Source of the DNA: Gammaproteobacteria bacterium
GTDB taxonomy: Bacteria > Pseudomonadota > Gammaproteobacteria > Steroidobacterales > Steroidobacteraceae
DNA length: 64,000 nt
Assembly (NCBI GenBank): GCA_003134045.1
Contig: PLAH01000077.1
Span: forward strand, 1 to 64,000
Reading direction: 5' to 3'
Shown here in pieces: positions 1-8,198 of the stretch (position 1 is the stretch's first letter; each line of letters starts with the position of its first letter). Below the pieces are notes generated by a model that was not told the origin of the DNA, did not search any database, and saw only the letters and a program-made list of their open reading frames with translations. The translations under genes and the position numbers were made by a program.

Positions 1-545
1 AACGGACAGCTGCCCCTCCAGGTATCGCCCGGCTTGCGCACGACACGAATGTGTCCGAGCTCGGGATGACCGAACCCGTAAACCGGATACCCGCCGACGA
101 CCAGCCCGACACCCACGCCGGTGCCCACGGTAATGTAGGCGAAATCCGCAAGACCGATGGCCGCTCCCCAGCGCCCCTCTGCCAGCGCGGCGCCGTTCAC
201 GTCCGTATCGAAGCCCACGGGAACGCCGAACGCGCGTGCGAAGCGACCGGCAATGGGCGTATTCCGCCAGCCGGATTTCGGCGTCGAGGTGATCGATCCG
301 TAGCTTGGCGACCGACGGTCGAGATCGACCGGCCCGAACGACGCGATGCCGAGAGCCGCCATGGCACCATGCGCGTCCTGCCAATTCCGCAGCACGCCCT
401 CGATCCGAGTCAGCGTCGCCTCCGAGTTGCTCCCGGTCGGGACCGATACCTGCTCGCGAATGTCGTCGGGTCCGGTGCCGAGGAGACAGACGCACTTGGT
501 CCCGCCGAACTCCACTGCGCCGAGCAACGGTTTGTGCGCCGTCAT
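1..545 (-). CDS. ROK-family sugar kinase (fructokinase-like), partial
   Basis: N-terminal 181 residues of a ROK kinase, which phosphorylates a free hexose such as fructose or mannose with ATP in the cytoplasm. The rest lies beyond the window. Visible are the N-terminal phosphate-binding motif (EFGGTK), the sugar-site segment TDVNGAALAEG, the glycine-rich VGTGVGVGL stretch and the ROK signature GHPELGHI, whose glutamate and histidine belong to the substrate/zinc region. The ATG overlaps the stop of the upstream dipeptidase gene as ATGA, so the two are probably co-transcribed. The ELGHI pattern resembles Mak/ScrK-type fructokinases; the exact sugar is an inference. Confidence 0.85.
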   Translation of the reverse strand, partial: MTAHKPLLGAVEFGGTKCVCLLGTGPDDIREQVSVPTGSNSEATLTRIEGVLRNWQDAHGAMAALGIASFGPVDLDRRSPSYGSITSTPKSGWRNTPIAGRFARAFGVPVGFDTDVNGAALAEGRWGAAIGLADFAYITVGTGVGVGLVVGGYPVYGFGHPELGHIRVVRKPGDTWRGSCP

Positions 546-1666
546 CGGGCCGCAGTGCCAGGGTGGTCGCGATCCTGCGAAGGCGCTCCGCGGACGGCCA
601 AGGCCGCCTGTGCGTTCGGAATAGTCTCGCGGGCTCGGAGATGCTCGAACGTGACGTTGCCGATCGCGTAGTCGTGCCAATCCTGGTAGTCGAAATGCCA
701 CCATTCTTCGGCATAGACCGCGAAGCCCTGCGCCTCCATGGCTGTGCGCAACAGATCGCGCAGGAAACGTTGGCGGCTCGTGCCGCCCGGAAAATCCGCG
801 AAGGAACGCGGCGACATTTCATCGTAGGATCCCGTCATCTCCACCGGCTTGCCGCTCGCCAGTTCGTACAGCGTCAAATCGACGGCGCAACCCCGATTGT
901 GGCGTGAGCCTTCGGCAGGGTCGGCAACGAAAATGTGCGCCGCTGCCGGCGTGGCATCCCAGAACATCTTGGTGACGAACCAGGGTCGGTATGCATCGTG
1001 TACCAATAGACCATAACCGCGGGGCGCCAAACTTTGCGCGGCGCGCCGCAGCGCTTGCGCCGCCGGGCGCTGCAGAAACGCCGCGGGCGTCTCGTACAAC
1101 GGAAACCCCATGAAGTTGTTCGACGTGGCGTAGCGAATGTCGAAGCGTATCGAAGAACCGAGGCTTGCGAGGTCGACCAAGTCCGTTGCGCGTTTCGGTG
1201 CGGGTTCGACGGGCGGCGTCGCCGCGAGCGCCTTCGCGCGCAATGCGCCCGCGTCGGCGCGGACGCTGGAACGAAAGTGCTCCACCGTATCCCGCCCGAT
1301 GTCGAGGCGCGGCAAACGTTTGTCCCCAACGTCGACATCCACGATTTCACGCAGTCCATCGGCGTCGAATTTCAGATGGACCGAGCGGTGCAGCCCCTTG
1401 CCGGCCTCGTACTCGATCGGCGACAAACGCCGCAGGGCGACGCGGGTCAATCCGTTACCGTCGGCAAAGAGCTGCCCGTCGGATTCATAGATGGTCAGCA
1501 ACGAGTCCGGCGCGCCGTATTCGCCCACCAGGCGTTTCAATTCAGGCGGTGCATCGAGCGGCGCCTGCGGGGTCCGCGCCGACGCGGCGGCGGCAACCGC
1601 GCCCGAATGCAGGAGTGCAAGCGCCATGCATACACCGAACGTCAATCGCGCAACGCTCCTCAGCAT
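542..1666 (-). CDS. D-alanyl-D-alanine dipeptidase, VanX/DdpX family, exported
   Basis: Zinc D,D-dipeptidase that would cleave D-Ala-D-Ala or similar peptidoglycan-derived dipeptides. The 374-residue product starts at MLRSVARL, giving a signal peptide over about residues 1-28; a longer reading back to 1774 adds an unlikely leader. Residues 40-120 form an extra beta-rich domain. The catalytic domain carries SxHxxGxAxD as SRHNRGCAVD (254-263) and EWWH (321-324), the known zinc and catalytic residues. VanX itself is about 200 residues, so this is an extended periplasmic form. It overlaps the downstream ROK kinase by four bases, which suggests a cell-wall or sugar salvage operon. Glycopeptide resistance is not implied, as no vanHA or vanRS neighbours are present. 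Confidence 0.88.
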   Translation of the reverse strand: MLRSVARLTFGVCMALALLHSGAVAAAASARTPQAPLDAPPELKRLVGEYGAPDSLLTIYESDGQLFADGNGLTRVALRRLSPIEYEAGKGLHRSVHLKFDADGLREIVDVDVGDKRLPRLDIGRDTVEHFRSSVRADAGALRAKALAATPPVEPAPKRATDLVDLASLGSSIRFDIRYATSNNFMGFPLYETPAAFLQRPAAQALRRAAQSLAPRGYGLLVHDAYRPWFVTKMFWDATPAAAHIFVADPAEGSRHNRGCAVDLTLYELASGKPVEMTGSYDEMSPRSFADFPGGTSRQRFLRDLLRTAMEAQGFAVYAEEWWHFDYQDWHDYAIGNVTFEHLRARETIPNAQAALAVRGAPSQDRDHPGTAAR

Positions 1667-1764
1667 CGAACCCAAGTAATGTTCCGAGTTCACTGCGCGC
1701 GTTCCAAGTACCTGCGTCGGCGATGGCCTGTTCGTAATTACCATGTCATCGATTCCTGCGCCAG

Positions 1765-1778
1765 CCCCTTTCAAGGGG
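1765..1778. promoter_or_regulatory. short perfect palindrome in divergent promoter region
   Basis: CCCCTTTCAAGGGG is a hairpin or operator with six-base arms. It lies between the dipeptidase start (1666) and the small plus-strand gene at 1894, in the only room for both promoters. It could be a regulator site; no regulator is identified. Confidence 0.3.
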
Positions 1779-1893
1779 TCGGTGCGGCTTGATCATGCCA
1801 ATTTGATCGAAAGTCAACCAAAACGGCGATAAATAGGGCCGCGCGCGACATGCGGCGCCGGTATGATGCGCGCTTCTCAACAGGAAGCAGTAA

Positions 1894-2085
1894 ATGGCAA
1901 AGAAGAAGCGACGTGTAGTAATAGCCTGGTCGAAAGACGATGTGAAGAATCTGCGCGGGTTCGCCAAGGCGAAGCTCTCCGGTACGCAAACGGCGAAAAA
2001 GCTCGGCCGTACGCCGGGCGCTGTCGCGCAGAAGGCGATGAAACTGGGCATCAAGTTTCGTTCCATCAAGCGCAAGGCCCGCTAG
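1894..2085 (+). CDS. small basic helix-turn-helix (SANT/Myb-like) protein
   Basis: 63 residues, very rich in lysine and arginine (MAKKKRR at the N-terminus, SIKRKAR at the C-terminus). The core WSKDDVKNLRGFAKAKLSG followed by TAKKLGRTPGAVAQKAMKLG looks like a SANT/Myb-type three-helix fold; the last helix resembles a DNA-recognition helix. Similar short proteins are common in Proteobacteria without a defined role. A Shine-Dalgarno-like AGGAAG lies about 10 bases before the ATG. It stands alone between a divergent gene and a decayed HAD gene. Nucleic-acid binding is inferred from charge and helix pattern only. Confidence 0.65.
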   Translation: MAKKKRRVVIAWSKDDVKNLRGFAKAKLSGTQTAKKLGRTPGAVAQKAMKLGIKFRSIKRKAR

Positions 2086-2106
2086 CAGCGCTGCCGACGC
2101 GCCGCA

Positions 2107-2275
2107 CGGGCGTTGGACCGCGGCAAGCCGTTCCCCGATCCCTTCCTGGAAGCGGCACGCCGGCTCGATGTGGCGCCCGAGGACTGCCTGGTGTTCGAGG
2201 ACAGCGACTCGGCATCGAAGCTGCGCGGGCGGCGGGGATGCAGCATGTGTTCGTGCGGCGCGGTTTGGGTCAGAA
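2107..2275 (+). pseudogene. HAD-superfamily phosphatase remnant, frameshifted
   Basis: A short relic of a beta-phosphoglucomutase-like HAD hydrolase. One frame reads GKPFPDPFLEAARRLDVAPEDCLVFEDSD, which is HAD motif III/IV; immediately after EDSD the expected continuation LGIEAARAAGMQHVFV is found in another frame, so a frameshift lies near 2208. The N-terminal nucleophile DxD motif and the C-terminus are missing, and the piece runs into the 3' end of nrdB on the other strand. Not functional. Confidence 0.7.
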
Positions 2276-3274
2276 TGCCCGATCGAACGCGACTTCACCC
2301 TGTACCGCGACTTGGTACGACGATACCCTGCGCTCGAAGAAATTGGTCAATTCCTGCACATCCTGCAATTCCATGAACGAGAATGGATTGCGCGAACCAT
2401 ATCGAATCGGCAGGCCGAGCATGGTCAGCCGTTGATCGGCGACATATTGGAGATACTCGCGCATTTCCCGACGCGTCAGTCCCACCACGCCGCCGGACAA
2501 CACGTCGTCGGCGAATGCCGCTTCGCATTCGACGGCTTCTTCGATCATCTGCAGCACCTGTGCGGCCCATCGTGCATCGAAAAGCGCCGGTTCCTCTTCG
2601 CGCACGGTCCGCAGCACTTCATACGCAAACGACATGTGGGCGCTTTCATCGCGAAACACCCAATTGGTGCCGGCCGCGAGCCCGGGCAGCAGGCCGCGCG
2701 AACGCAGGAAATACACGTACGCGAACGCACCGAAGAAGAAGAGGCCCTCGATGCAACTCGCGAAGCAGGTCAAGTTCAGCAGGAACCGCCGACGGTCGTC
2801 GGCGGTGGCGATTCGCCGCAAATCGACGACGGAGTCCGTCCAGCGCCGGCAGAACTCCGCCTTGCGCTGGATGGAAGGGCTGTTGTCGATGGCCGCGAAT
2901 GCCAGGGCGCGGGCGTCCTGATCCGGCACATAGTTGTCGAGCAACGTCAGGTAGAACTGCACGTGCAAGGCTTCCTCGTACAGCTGCCGCGACAGATACA
3001 TGCGAGCTTCCGGCGAGTTGATGTGCTTGTAGAGACTCAAGACCAGGTTGTTCGAGACGATGGAATCGCCGGTCGCGAAGAACGCGACCAAGCGCTCGAT
3101 CAAGTGCCGATCCGCGGGACTCATGCGGCGCTGGATATGGCTCAAATCGATCTGGAAATCGATTTCCTCGACGCTCCAGGTGTTCTTGATGGCCGCCCGA
3201 TACATCTCGTAGAATTTCGGGTACTGCATCGGCCGCAGCGTCAGGTTGAACCCCGGATCGAGCAGGCGCGTCAC
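2270..3274 (-). CDS. nrdB: ribonucleoside-diphosphate reductase beta subunit, class Ia
   Basis: Radical-generating small subunit of aerobic ribonucleotide reductase, 334 residues (usual 320-380). Di-iron ligands and the radical tyrosine are visible: D70, E101-x-x-H104 followed by Y108 (ExxHxxxY), E176 and E210-x-x-H213. The tyrosine supports a class Ia rather than class Ic enzyme. The start is GTG at 3274, overlapping the nrdA stop as GTGA, and gives the N-terminus TRLLDPGFNLTLRPM expected just before the conserved YPKFYEMYR. Translation is probably coupled to nrdA, and both should be under the cobalamin riboswitch at 5080-5255. Confidence 0.93.
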   Translation of the reverse strand: MTRLLDPGFNLTLRPMQYPKFYEMYRAAIKNTWSVEEIDFQIDLSHIQRRMSPADRHLIERLVAFFATGDSIVSNNLVLSLYKHINSPEARMYLSRQLYEEALHVQFYLTLLDNYVPDQDARALAFAAIDNSPSIQRKAEFCRRWTDSVVDLRRIATADDRRRFLLNLTCFASCIEGLFFFGAFAYVYFLRSRGLLPGLAAGTNWVFRDESAHMSFAYEVLRTVREEEPALFDARWAAQVLQMIEEAVECEAAFADDVLSGGVVGLTRREMREYLQYVADQRLTMLGLPIRYGSRNPFSFMELQDVQELTNFFERRVSSYQVAVQGEVAFDRAF

Positions 3275-5055
3275 TGGCAGGCCTCGCAAACCGCGGGATT
3301 TTCCAGGGAGCAGGCGGTCGCAGCCGAATCGGGTTCGGCCCCCGGCATGGGCTCTGCCACGGTGGTCTTCGCGATGCGCGTGGCCGGCCGCGAGCGCAGG
3401 TAGTACGTCGTTTTCAATCCCTGTTTCCAGGCATACATGTACATGCTGGACAGCTGGCCGATATTGGGATTCGCGATGAACAGGTTGAGCGATTGGCTTT
3501 GGTCGATGAACGCGCCGCGCGCCGCGGCCATTTCGATCAACGACTTCATGGGTAATTCCCATGCCGTGCGATAGATGTCCCGCAGTTCCGCGGGAATGGC
3601 TTCGAGCTGTTGAATGGAGCCGTCGGCGAGCTTGATCGCGTCGCGCATCCCGGCCGTCCACAGTCCCAGCTGTTTCAGTTCGTCGACGAGGTAGCCGTTG
3701 ATCTGCAGAAAGTCGCCGGACAACGTTTCGCGTTTGAACAGATTGGAGATCGGCGGCTCGATGCACTCGTAGCAGCCTGCGATCGACGCGATGGTTGCGG
3801 TGGGCGCGATGGCGATCAGCAGACTGTTGCGCAAGCCATGGATTTCGATTTCCCGGGCCAGATGGCGCCACCGCTCGGGATTCGTCGGGGTGGCGCCCCA
3901 GGCGTCGAACTGCAGCTCTCCGCGGGCCGCGCGAGTGTCGGCGAAGTTCGGGTGAGCGCCGTGCAGCCGCGCGAGTTCGTTCGAGGTGCGCAGGGTGTGA
4001 AAATACACGTCCTCGGAGATTTGCCGGGAGAGGGCGCGCGCGGGTTCGCTGTCGAAGGGCAGCCGTAGGCGGAAAAATACATCCTGCAGTCCCATCAAGC
4101 CTAGACCGACCGGGCGCCAACGCAGGTTCGATGCGCGCGCCGTCGCAATCGGATAGAAATTCAGATCGATGACGCTGTCCAGTTGCCGCACGGCGACTTC
4201 GACGGTGTGGGCCAGCTTCTCGAAGTCGAAGCCGGCTGCGCCGACATGCCTGCCCAAATTGATGGAGCCCAGATTGCACACCGCCGTTTCGCCCTGCGAA
4301 CTCACCTCGATGATCTCGGTGCACAGATTCGATAAATGCACCACGGCTCCGGGCTGCGCGGTTTGATTGCAGGCTCTGTTGGACTTGTCCTTGAAGGTCA
4401 TCCAGCCGTTGCCGGTCTGGGCGAGGGTGCGCATCATGCGCGCGTACAAGTCGCGCGCGGGCAGCGTCTTGCGGGCGAGTCCCTGCGCCTCGGCTTGGGC
4501 GTACGCGCGATCGAATTCCCCGCCATACACGTCGGGGAATTCAGGCACATCCTTCGGATCGAACAGCGACCAGTTCTCGCCGGCTTCCACGCGCTTCATG
4601 AACAGGTCGGGCACCCAATTGGCGACGTTCAGGTGATGCGCGCGTCGTGCGTCATCGCCGGTGTTGTCCCGCAGTTCGAGGAAGGCTTCGATATCGGCGT
4701 GCCAGGTTTCCAGATACACGCACGCGGCACCCTTGCGCTTGCCGCCCTGATTGACGGCCGCGACGGATGAATCGAGCGTCTTCAGCCAGGGCACGATTCC
4801 GTTAGACAGGCCGTTGGTGGAGCGGATGAGCGAGCCTTCGGAGCGGACCCGGTGCCAGGCGATGCCGATGCCGCCGGAGAATTTGGACAAGAGGGCGATG
4901 TCCTTGTATTTCTCGTATACCCCTTCGAGAGAGTCCGGCGGCGAATCGAGCAGGAAGCAGCTCGAGAGTTGCTCATGCAAGGTGCCCGCGTTGAACAGGG
5001 TGGGAGAGCTCGGCAGATAGTCGAGCCCCGGCCGCCCTTGCCACGAGAGCTCCAC
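3271..5055 (-). CDS. nrdA: ribonucleoside-diphosphate reductase alpha subunit lacking the N-terminal region
   Basis: Catalytic subunit that reduces NDPs to dNDPs with NrdB. The 594 residues keep every catalytic element: C33 and C260 (redox pair), N243-x-C245-x-E247 (thiyl radical site), Y551-Y552 (radical transfer, in KTTYY) and C-terminal cysteines at 582, 590 and 593. Homology starts abruptly at residue 14 (LPSSPTLFNAGT). Full NrdA proteins have about 200 residues before this point, including the ATP-cone, and even short forms have about 60. In the upstream frame there is a TAA only about 15 bases before the GTG start, and the riboswitch ends about 30 bases upstream. Either a deletion fused the leader to a truncated gene or this is an unusual short form. 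No clear Shine-Dalgarno is visible. Confidence 0.85.
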   Translation of the reverse strand: MELSWQGRPGLDYLPSSPTLFNAGTLHEQLSSCFLLDSPPDSLEGVYEKYKDIALLSKFSGGIGIAWHRVRSEGSLIRSTNGLSNGIVPWLKTLDSSVAAVNQGGKRKGAACVYLETWHADIEAFLELRDNTGDDARRAHHLNVANWVPDLFMKRVEAGENWSLFDPKDVPEFPDVYGGEFDRAYAQAEAQGLARKTLPARDLYARMMRTLAQTGNGWMTFKDKSNRACNQTAQPGAVVHLSNLCTEIIEVSSQGETAVCNLGSINLGRHVGAAGFDFEKLAHTVEVAVRQLDSVIDLNFYPIATARASNLRWRPVGLGLMGLQDVFFRLRLPFDSEPARALSRQISEDVYFHTLRTSNELARLHGAHPNFADTRAARGELQFDAWGATPTNPERWRHLAREIEIHGLRNSLLIAIAPTATIASIAGCYECIEPPISNLFKRETLSGDFLQINGYLVDELKQLGLWTAGMRDAIKLADGSIQQLEAIPAELRDIYRTAWELPMKSLIEMAAARGAFIDQSQSLNLFIANPNIGQLSSMYMYAWKQGLKTTYYLRSRPATRIAKTTVAEPMPGAEPDSAATACSLENPAVCEACQ

Positions 5056-5079
5056 AGCCGAACGGCAACGTTAACGATG

Positions 5080-5255
5080 CCGATCGCGGCAGGTCTTCGG
5101 ACTTCCGGGCGCGCGGCCAAGATGTGGCCGGTTGTCTACTGGATGCCGCTTCCCAATCGTGAACACTCACGGATCAGTGCCAATGGCATCGTTCGTTCCC
5201 AGTTACCGCTGCGGGGCAGTTCCGGATTCGAACCGGATTCCATTTTAGGTCTAGT
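5080..5255 (-). promoter_or_regulatory. cobalamin (B12) riboswitch upstream of nrdAB
   Basis: Reading the minus strand, the conserved blocks occur in order: GGAATCCGG..GAATCCGGAACTG, then CCCCGCAGCGGTAA (the B12-box region), GGCACTG, GGGAAGCGG, and the closing AGTCCGAAGACCTGCC. This is the AdoCbl aptamer pattern. It is followed by TGCCGCGATCGGCA, which can fold and may form part of the expression platform. B12 riboswitches in front of class I nrdAB are known in bacteria that also own the B12-dependent class II enzyme NrdJ; B12 then turns the class I genes off. The exact ends are approximate. Confidence 0.9.
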
Positions 5256-5353
5256 TGTTGTGCTAGACACCGCGACGGGGCACAAGATATGGGGTTTGGT
5301 GGGAAAGGTCAACGATCTTTAGTTGTAGCGATCCTAGCGGTCTGCTTTCGCGT

Positions 5354-5758
5354 CTACGCTCGTGGATCGTCGAGATCTGCGATGAACAGTCGGTCGATTC
5401 GACCGTCCTTGACGGCGACGCCCTCCGCGCGCAACCGCTGTGCCTGTTCCCGGTGTTGCCGCGAGGCCTTCGGAAACACGATGCGGCCGCCGGCGCCGAC
5501 CACGCGGTGCCATGGGACGTTCACGTCTCGTGGCGCCATCCGCAGCGCGAAACCGGCCAACCGCGCGCGGCCCGGCAGACCGGCGGCTCTGGCGACGGCC
5601 CCATACGTCGAAATCTGGCCGCGGGGAATCGCACACACCACGTCCCAGATTGCCTGAAGCGCGGGATTCTCAGCGGCCGCCGGCGATCGGCGTGGCCGCG
5701 AACGGCCGGTTCTGGACGGCAGGAACAATTCCGAGAATGACTTGCCGGAGCGGCGCAT
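5354..5758 (-). CDS. alkyltransferase-like (ATL) protein, MGMT family
   Basis: 134 residues with the O6-alkylguanine-DNA alkyltransferase fold: AIPRGQISTYGAVARAAGLPGRARLAGFALR is the recognition-helix region. The usual active-site PCHR is PWHR here (VPWHRVVGAGGRI). Tryptophan in place of the acceptor cysteine defines ATL proteins such as E. coli YbaZ, which bind alkylated guanine and hand it to nucleotide excision repair without repairing it. The start at MRRSGKSFSELF is chosen because longer starts run into the divergent polymerase gene. Only 70 bases separate it from the start of DNA polymerase II, suggesting shared damage-responsive control, though no LexA box was recognised. Confidence 0.85.
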   Translation of the reverse strand: MRRSGKSFSELFLPSRTGRSRPRRSPAAAENPALQAIWDVVCAIPRGQISTYGAVARAAGLPGRARLAGFALRMAPRDVNVPWHRVVGAGGRIVFPKASRQHREQAQRLRAEGVAVKDGRIDRLFIADLDDPRA

Positions 5759-5828
5759 AAGCGGCGTATGTTGGCCGCGAAGGACGAACTTGTCACCCCC
5801 TGCAATCCACGCGCCACAACCGGCCCGG

Positions 5829-8198
5829 ATGGCGCAAAATGCCGCCGTGACCCAGTTCCGCGGCTTCATTCTTCAAGCAAGTTATCGCGTGGTCGCCCGA
5901 GCGGGCGGAGAACGCGTTCCCGTCATCCACCTCTACGGCCGCTTGGAGACCGGCGAGACGTTTCTGGTACGCGACGATCGGCAGCGGCCACATTTCTATA
6001 TCCGCGCCGCCGACGCCGATCGGGCGCGTCAGGTCAGCGGATGCGAGCCGAACGTCGCCGGCAGACAGACCTTCGACGGCGCGCCCGTCAGTGCGATGTA
6101 CGTGGATGTCCCGCCGGACGTGCCTCCCGTACGCGATCGCCTGCACGCCGCCGGCGTCGACACGTTCGAGGCCGATGTGCGCTTCCCCATCAGGTATCTG
6201 ATCGAACGCGGCGTCAAGGGAGGGTGCGAGATCGACGCCGAACCCGTGCCGGGAACCGGGGTAACCTGGATATTCGACAATCCGTCGCTCGCGCCCGCCG
6301 CCGTCAAGATCGAACCGCGCGTGCTGTCGTTCGACATAGAAACCGACGGCAAGGCCGAGCGCTTGCTGGCGATCTCGATATATGCGCCCGGCGTCGACGA
6401 GGTATTGATCGTGGACGGCAGCGAACGCGCCATGCCCGCTCATGCGATTCGTTGCACGGATGAGTTCGCGGCATTGCAGGCCTTTTGCGACCGCGTTCGA
6501 TCGATCGATCCCGACGTGCTGACGGGCTGGAACATCATCGATTTCGACCTGTCGGTATTGCAGCGGATCGCCGGCCGCGTTCGCCATCCGTTCCTCCTGG
6601 GGCGGGATTCGGGAGCCCTCAGGATTCGCAAGGCGGAGGGCTTCTTCGGCAGCGGGCAGGCCAATGTGCCGGGCCGGCTGGTGCTCGACGGCATCGATCT
6701 GTTGCGCGGCGCGTTCGTGCGCATGGACGAGTATTCGCTCGATGCCGTGGCGCGCGAGGTTCTCGGCGAGGGCAAGGCGGTCGCCGGGGATGTGCGCGAT
6801 CGCATCGCCGAGATCACTCATAACTATCGTCACGATCTCGCGGCGTTCGCGCTCTACGCGCGAACGGATGCGCGGCTGGCCTACGAGATCCTACAGAAGC
6901 TCGATCTCGTGCGCCTCGCCTATGCCCGCAGCCAGCTCGCCGGCATGACGCCGGATCGGGTGGCCGCCAGCATTGCGTCGTTCGACTTTCTCTATCTGAC
7001 TGAACTCGGCAAGCGGCATGTCGTCGCGCCCACCGTGCGCTCGGATGACGCCGATGTCCACGCCTTGCAACAAGGCGGTCATGTACTCGAGCCCATCAGC
7101 GGCTTGCACGGCAATGTCTGGGTGTTCGATTTCACGAGTCTGTACCCGAGCATCATTCGTACCTTCAACATCGATCCGCTCTCCTATGTGGCCGACCCCG
7201 GAGCGGACGCCGACCTGATTCGCACGCCCGGCGGCGCATTTCGGCGTGAGCCGGCAATCCTGCCGCAGATGCTCGACGAATTGTTTCCCCGGCGCGAGGC
7301 GGCCAAGCGAATTGGCGACGCTGTGGCGTCGAACGCCATCAAGATCCTGATGAATTCGTTCTACGGCGTACTGGGCACGCCCGCCTGCCGTTTCTATAAC
7401 CCGGCCCTGGGGAATTCGATCACCGGAACGGGCCGTGAAGTCTTGTTGTGGTCGAAGCGCTGGTTCGAGGCGGCGGGTTTCAACGTGCTGTACGGCGATA
7501 CGGACAGTCTATTCGTTCATTCTCACAGCAGCGACGCCCACCAGGCCCTCGACCAAGGTCGCCGGCTCGCCGCCGCCCTGAACGGCGAACTCGCGCACCA
7601 CATCGGCGAACGCTGGAGAGTGTCCAGCCGGCTGGAACTGAAGTTCGAGAAACTGTATCTGAAATTGTTTCTGCCGCGGGCGCGGCACAGCACGCGCGGC
7701 GCCAGCAAGCGTTACGCGGGCCTGCGCCACGGTGCCGCCATCGACAGTCTCGAGTTCGTCGGCATGGAGGTGGTGCGCCGGGATTGGACGCTGCTTGCCA
7801 AGCAGGTGCAACGCGAGCTCTATGAACGGCTTTTCACGGATCAGGCCGTCGACGTCTATCTTGCCGACGTGGTGACGCGGGTGAGGAACGGTCGATTGGA
7901 TGACGCGCTGGTCTATCGAAAAAACCTGCGCAAGGACGAGGCGGATTATACCGCGACGACTCCGCCGCATGTGGTCGCCGCCCGCAAGTCGACGCAACCG
8001 CTGGGCCGCTCGATCAGCTATGTGATGACCACGGCCGGTCCCGAGCCGACAGACAATGTACGGCATCCGCTCGATCGCGAACATTACGTGCTGAAGCAGA
8101 TCAAGCCCGTATCCGAACCCGTGCTGGCGGCGCTGGGCCTCGATTTCGAGCGCGTCATCGGCGATAGCCGGCAGATCGACTTGTTCGCCGATGTCTAG
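5829..8198 (+). CDS. polB: DNA polymerase II (family B)
   Basis: 789 residues, close to E. coli Pol II (783). Proofreading exonuclease motifs: D169-x-E171 (SFDIETDG), the ExoII motif NIIDFD (about 234-239) and an ExoIII-like YARTDARLAYE (342-352). Polymerase motifs: A DFTSLYPS (433-440), B KILMNSFYG (about 504-512) and C YGDTDS (554-559). The enzyme restarts forks and bypasses lesions. The start at MAQNAAVTQFRGF matches the family N-terminus; a start 87 bases upstream would overlap the divergent ATL gene. The gene converges on the FTR1 gene, and the stop codons overlap by three bases. Confidence 0.95.
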   Translation: MAQNAAVTQFRGFILQASYRVVARAGGERVPVIHLYGRLETGETFLVRDDRQRPHFYIRAADADRARQVSGCEPNVAGRQTFDGAPVSAMYVDVPPDVPPVRDRLHAAGVDTFEADVRFPIRYLIERGVKGGCEIDAEPVPGTGVTWIFDNPSLAPAAVKIEPRVLSFDIETDGKAERLLAISIYAPGVDEVLIVDGSERAMPAHAIRCTDEFAALQAFCDRVRSIDPDVLTGWNIIDFDLSVLQRIAGRVRHPFLLGRDSGALRIRKAEGFFGSGQANVPGRLVLDGIDLLRGAFVRMDEYSLDAVAREVLGEGKAVAGDVRDRIAEITHNYRHDLAAFALYARTDARLAYEILQKLDLVRLAYARSQLAGMTPDRVAASIASFDFLYLTELGKRHVVAPTVRSDDADVHALQQGGHVLEPISGLHGNVWVFDFTSLYPSIIRTFNIDPLSYVADPGADADLIRTPGGAFRREPAILPQMLDELFPRREAAKRIGDAVASNAIKILMNSFYGVLGTPACRFYNPALGNSITGTGREVLLWSKRWFEAAGFNVLYGDTDSLFVHSHSSDAHQALDQGRRLAAALNGELAHHIGERWRVSSRLELKFEKLYLKLFLPRARHSTRGASKRYAGLRHGAAIDSLEFVGMEVVRRDWTLLAKQVQRELYERLFTDQAVDVYLADVVTRVRNGRLDDALVYRKNLRKDEADYTATTPPHVVAARKSTQPLGRSISYVMTTAGPEPTDNVRHPLDREHYVLKQIKPVSEPVLAALGLDFERVIGDSRQIDLFADV

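Noticed and set aside
2168-3403. 411-codon plus-strand frame opposite nrdB
   Set aside because: Antisense shadow of a conserved gene in high-GC DNA; arginine-rich with no motif, apart from the HAD tail at its start, which is reported separately.
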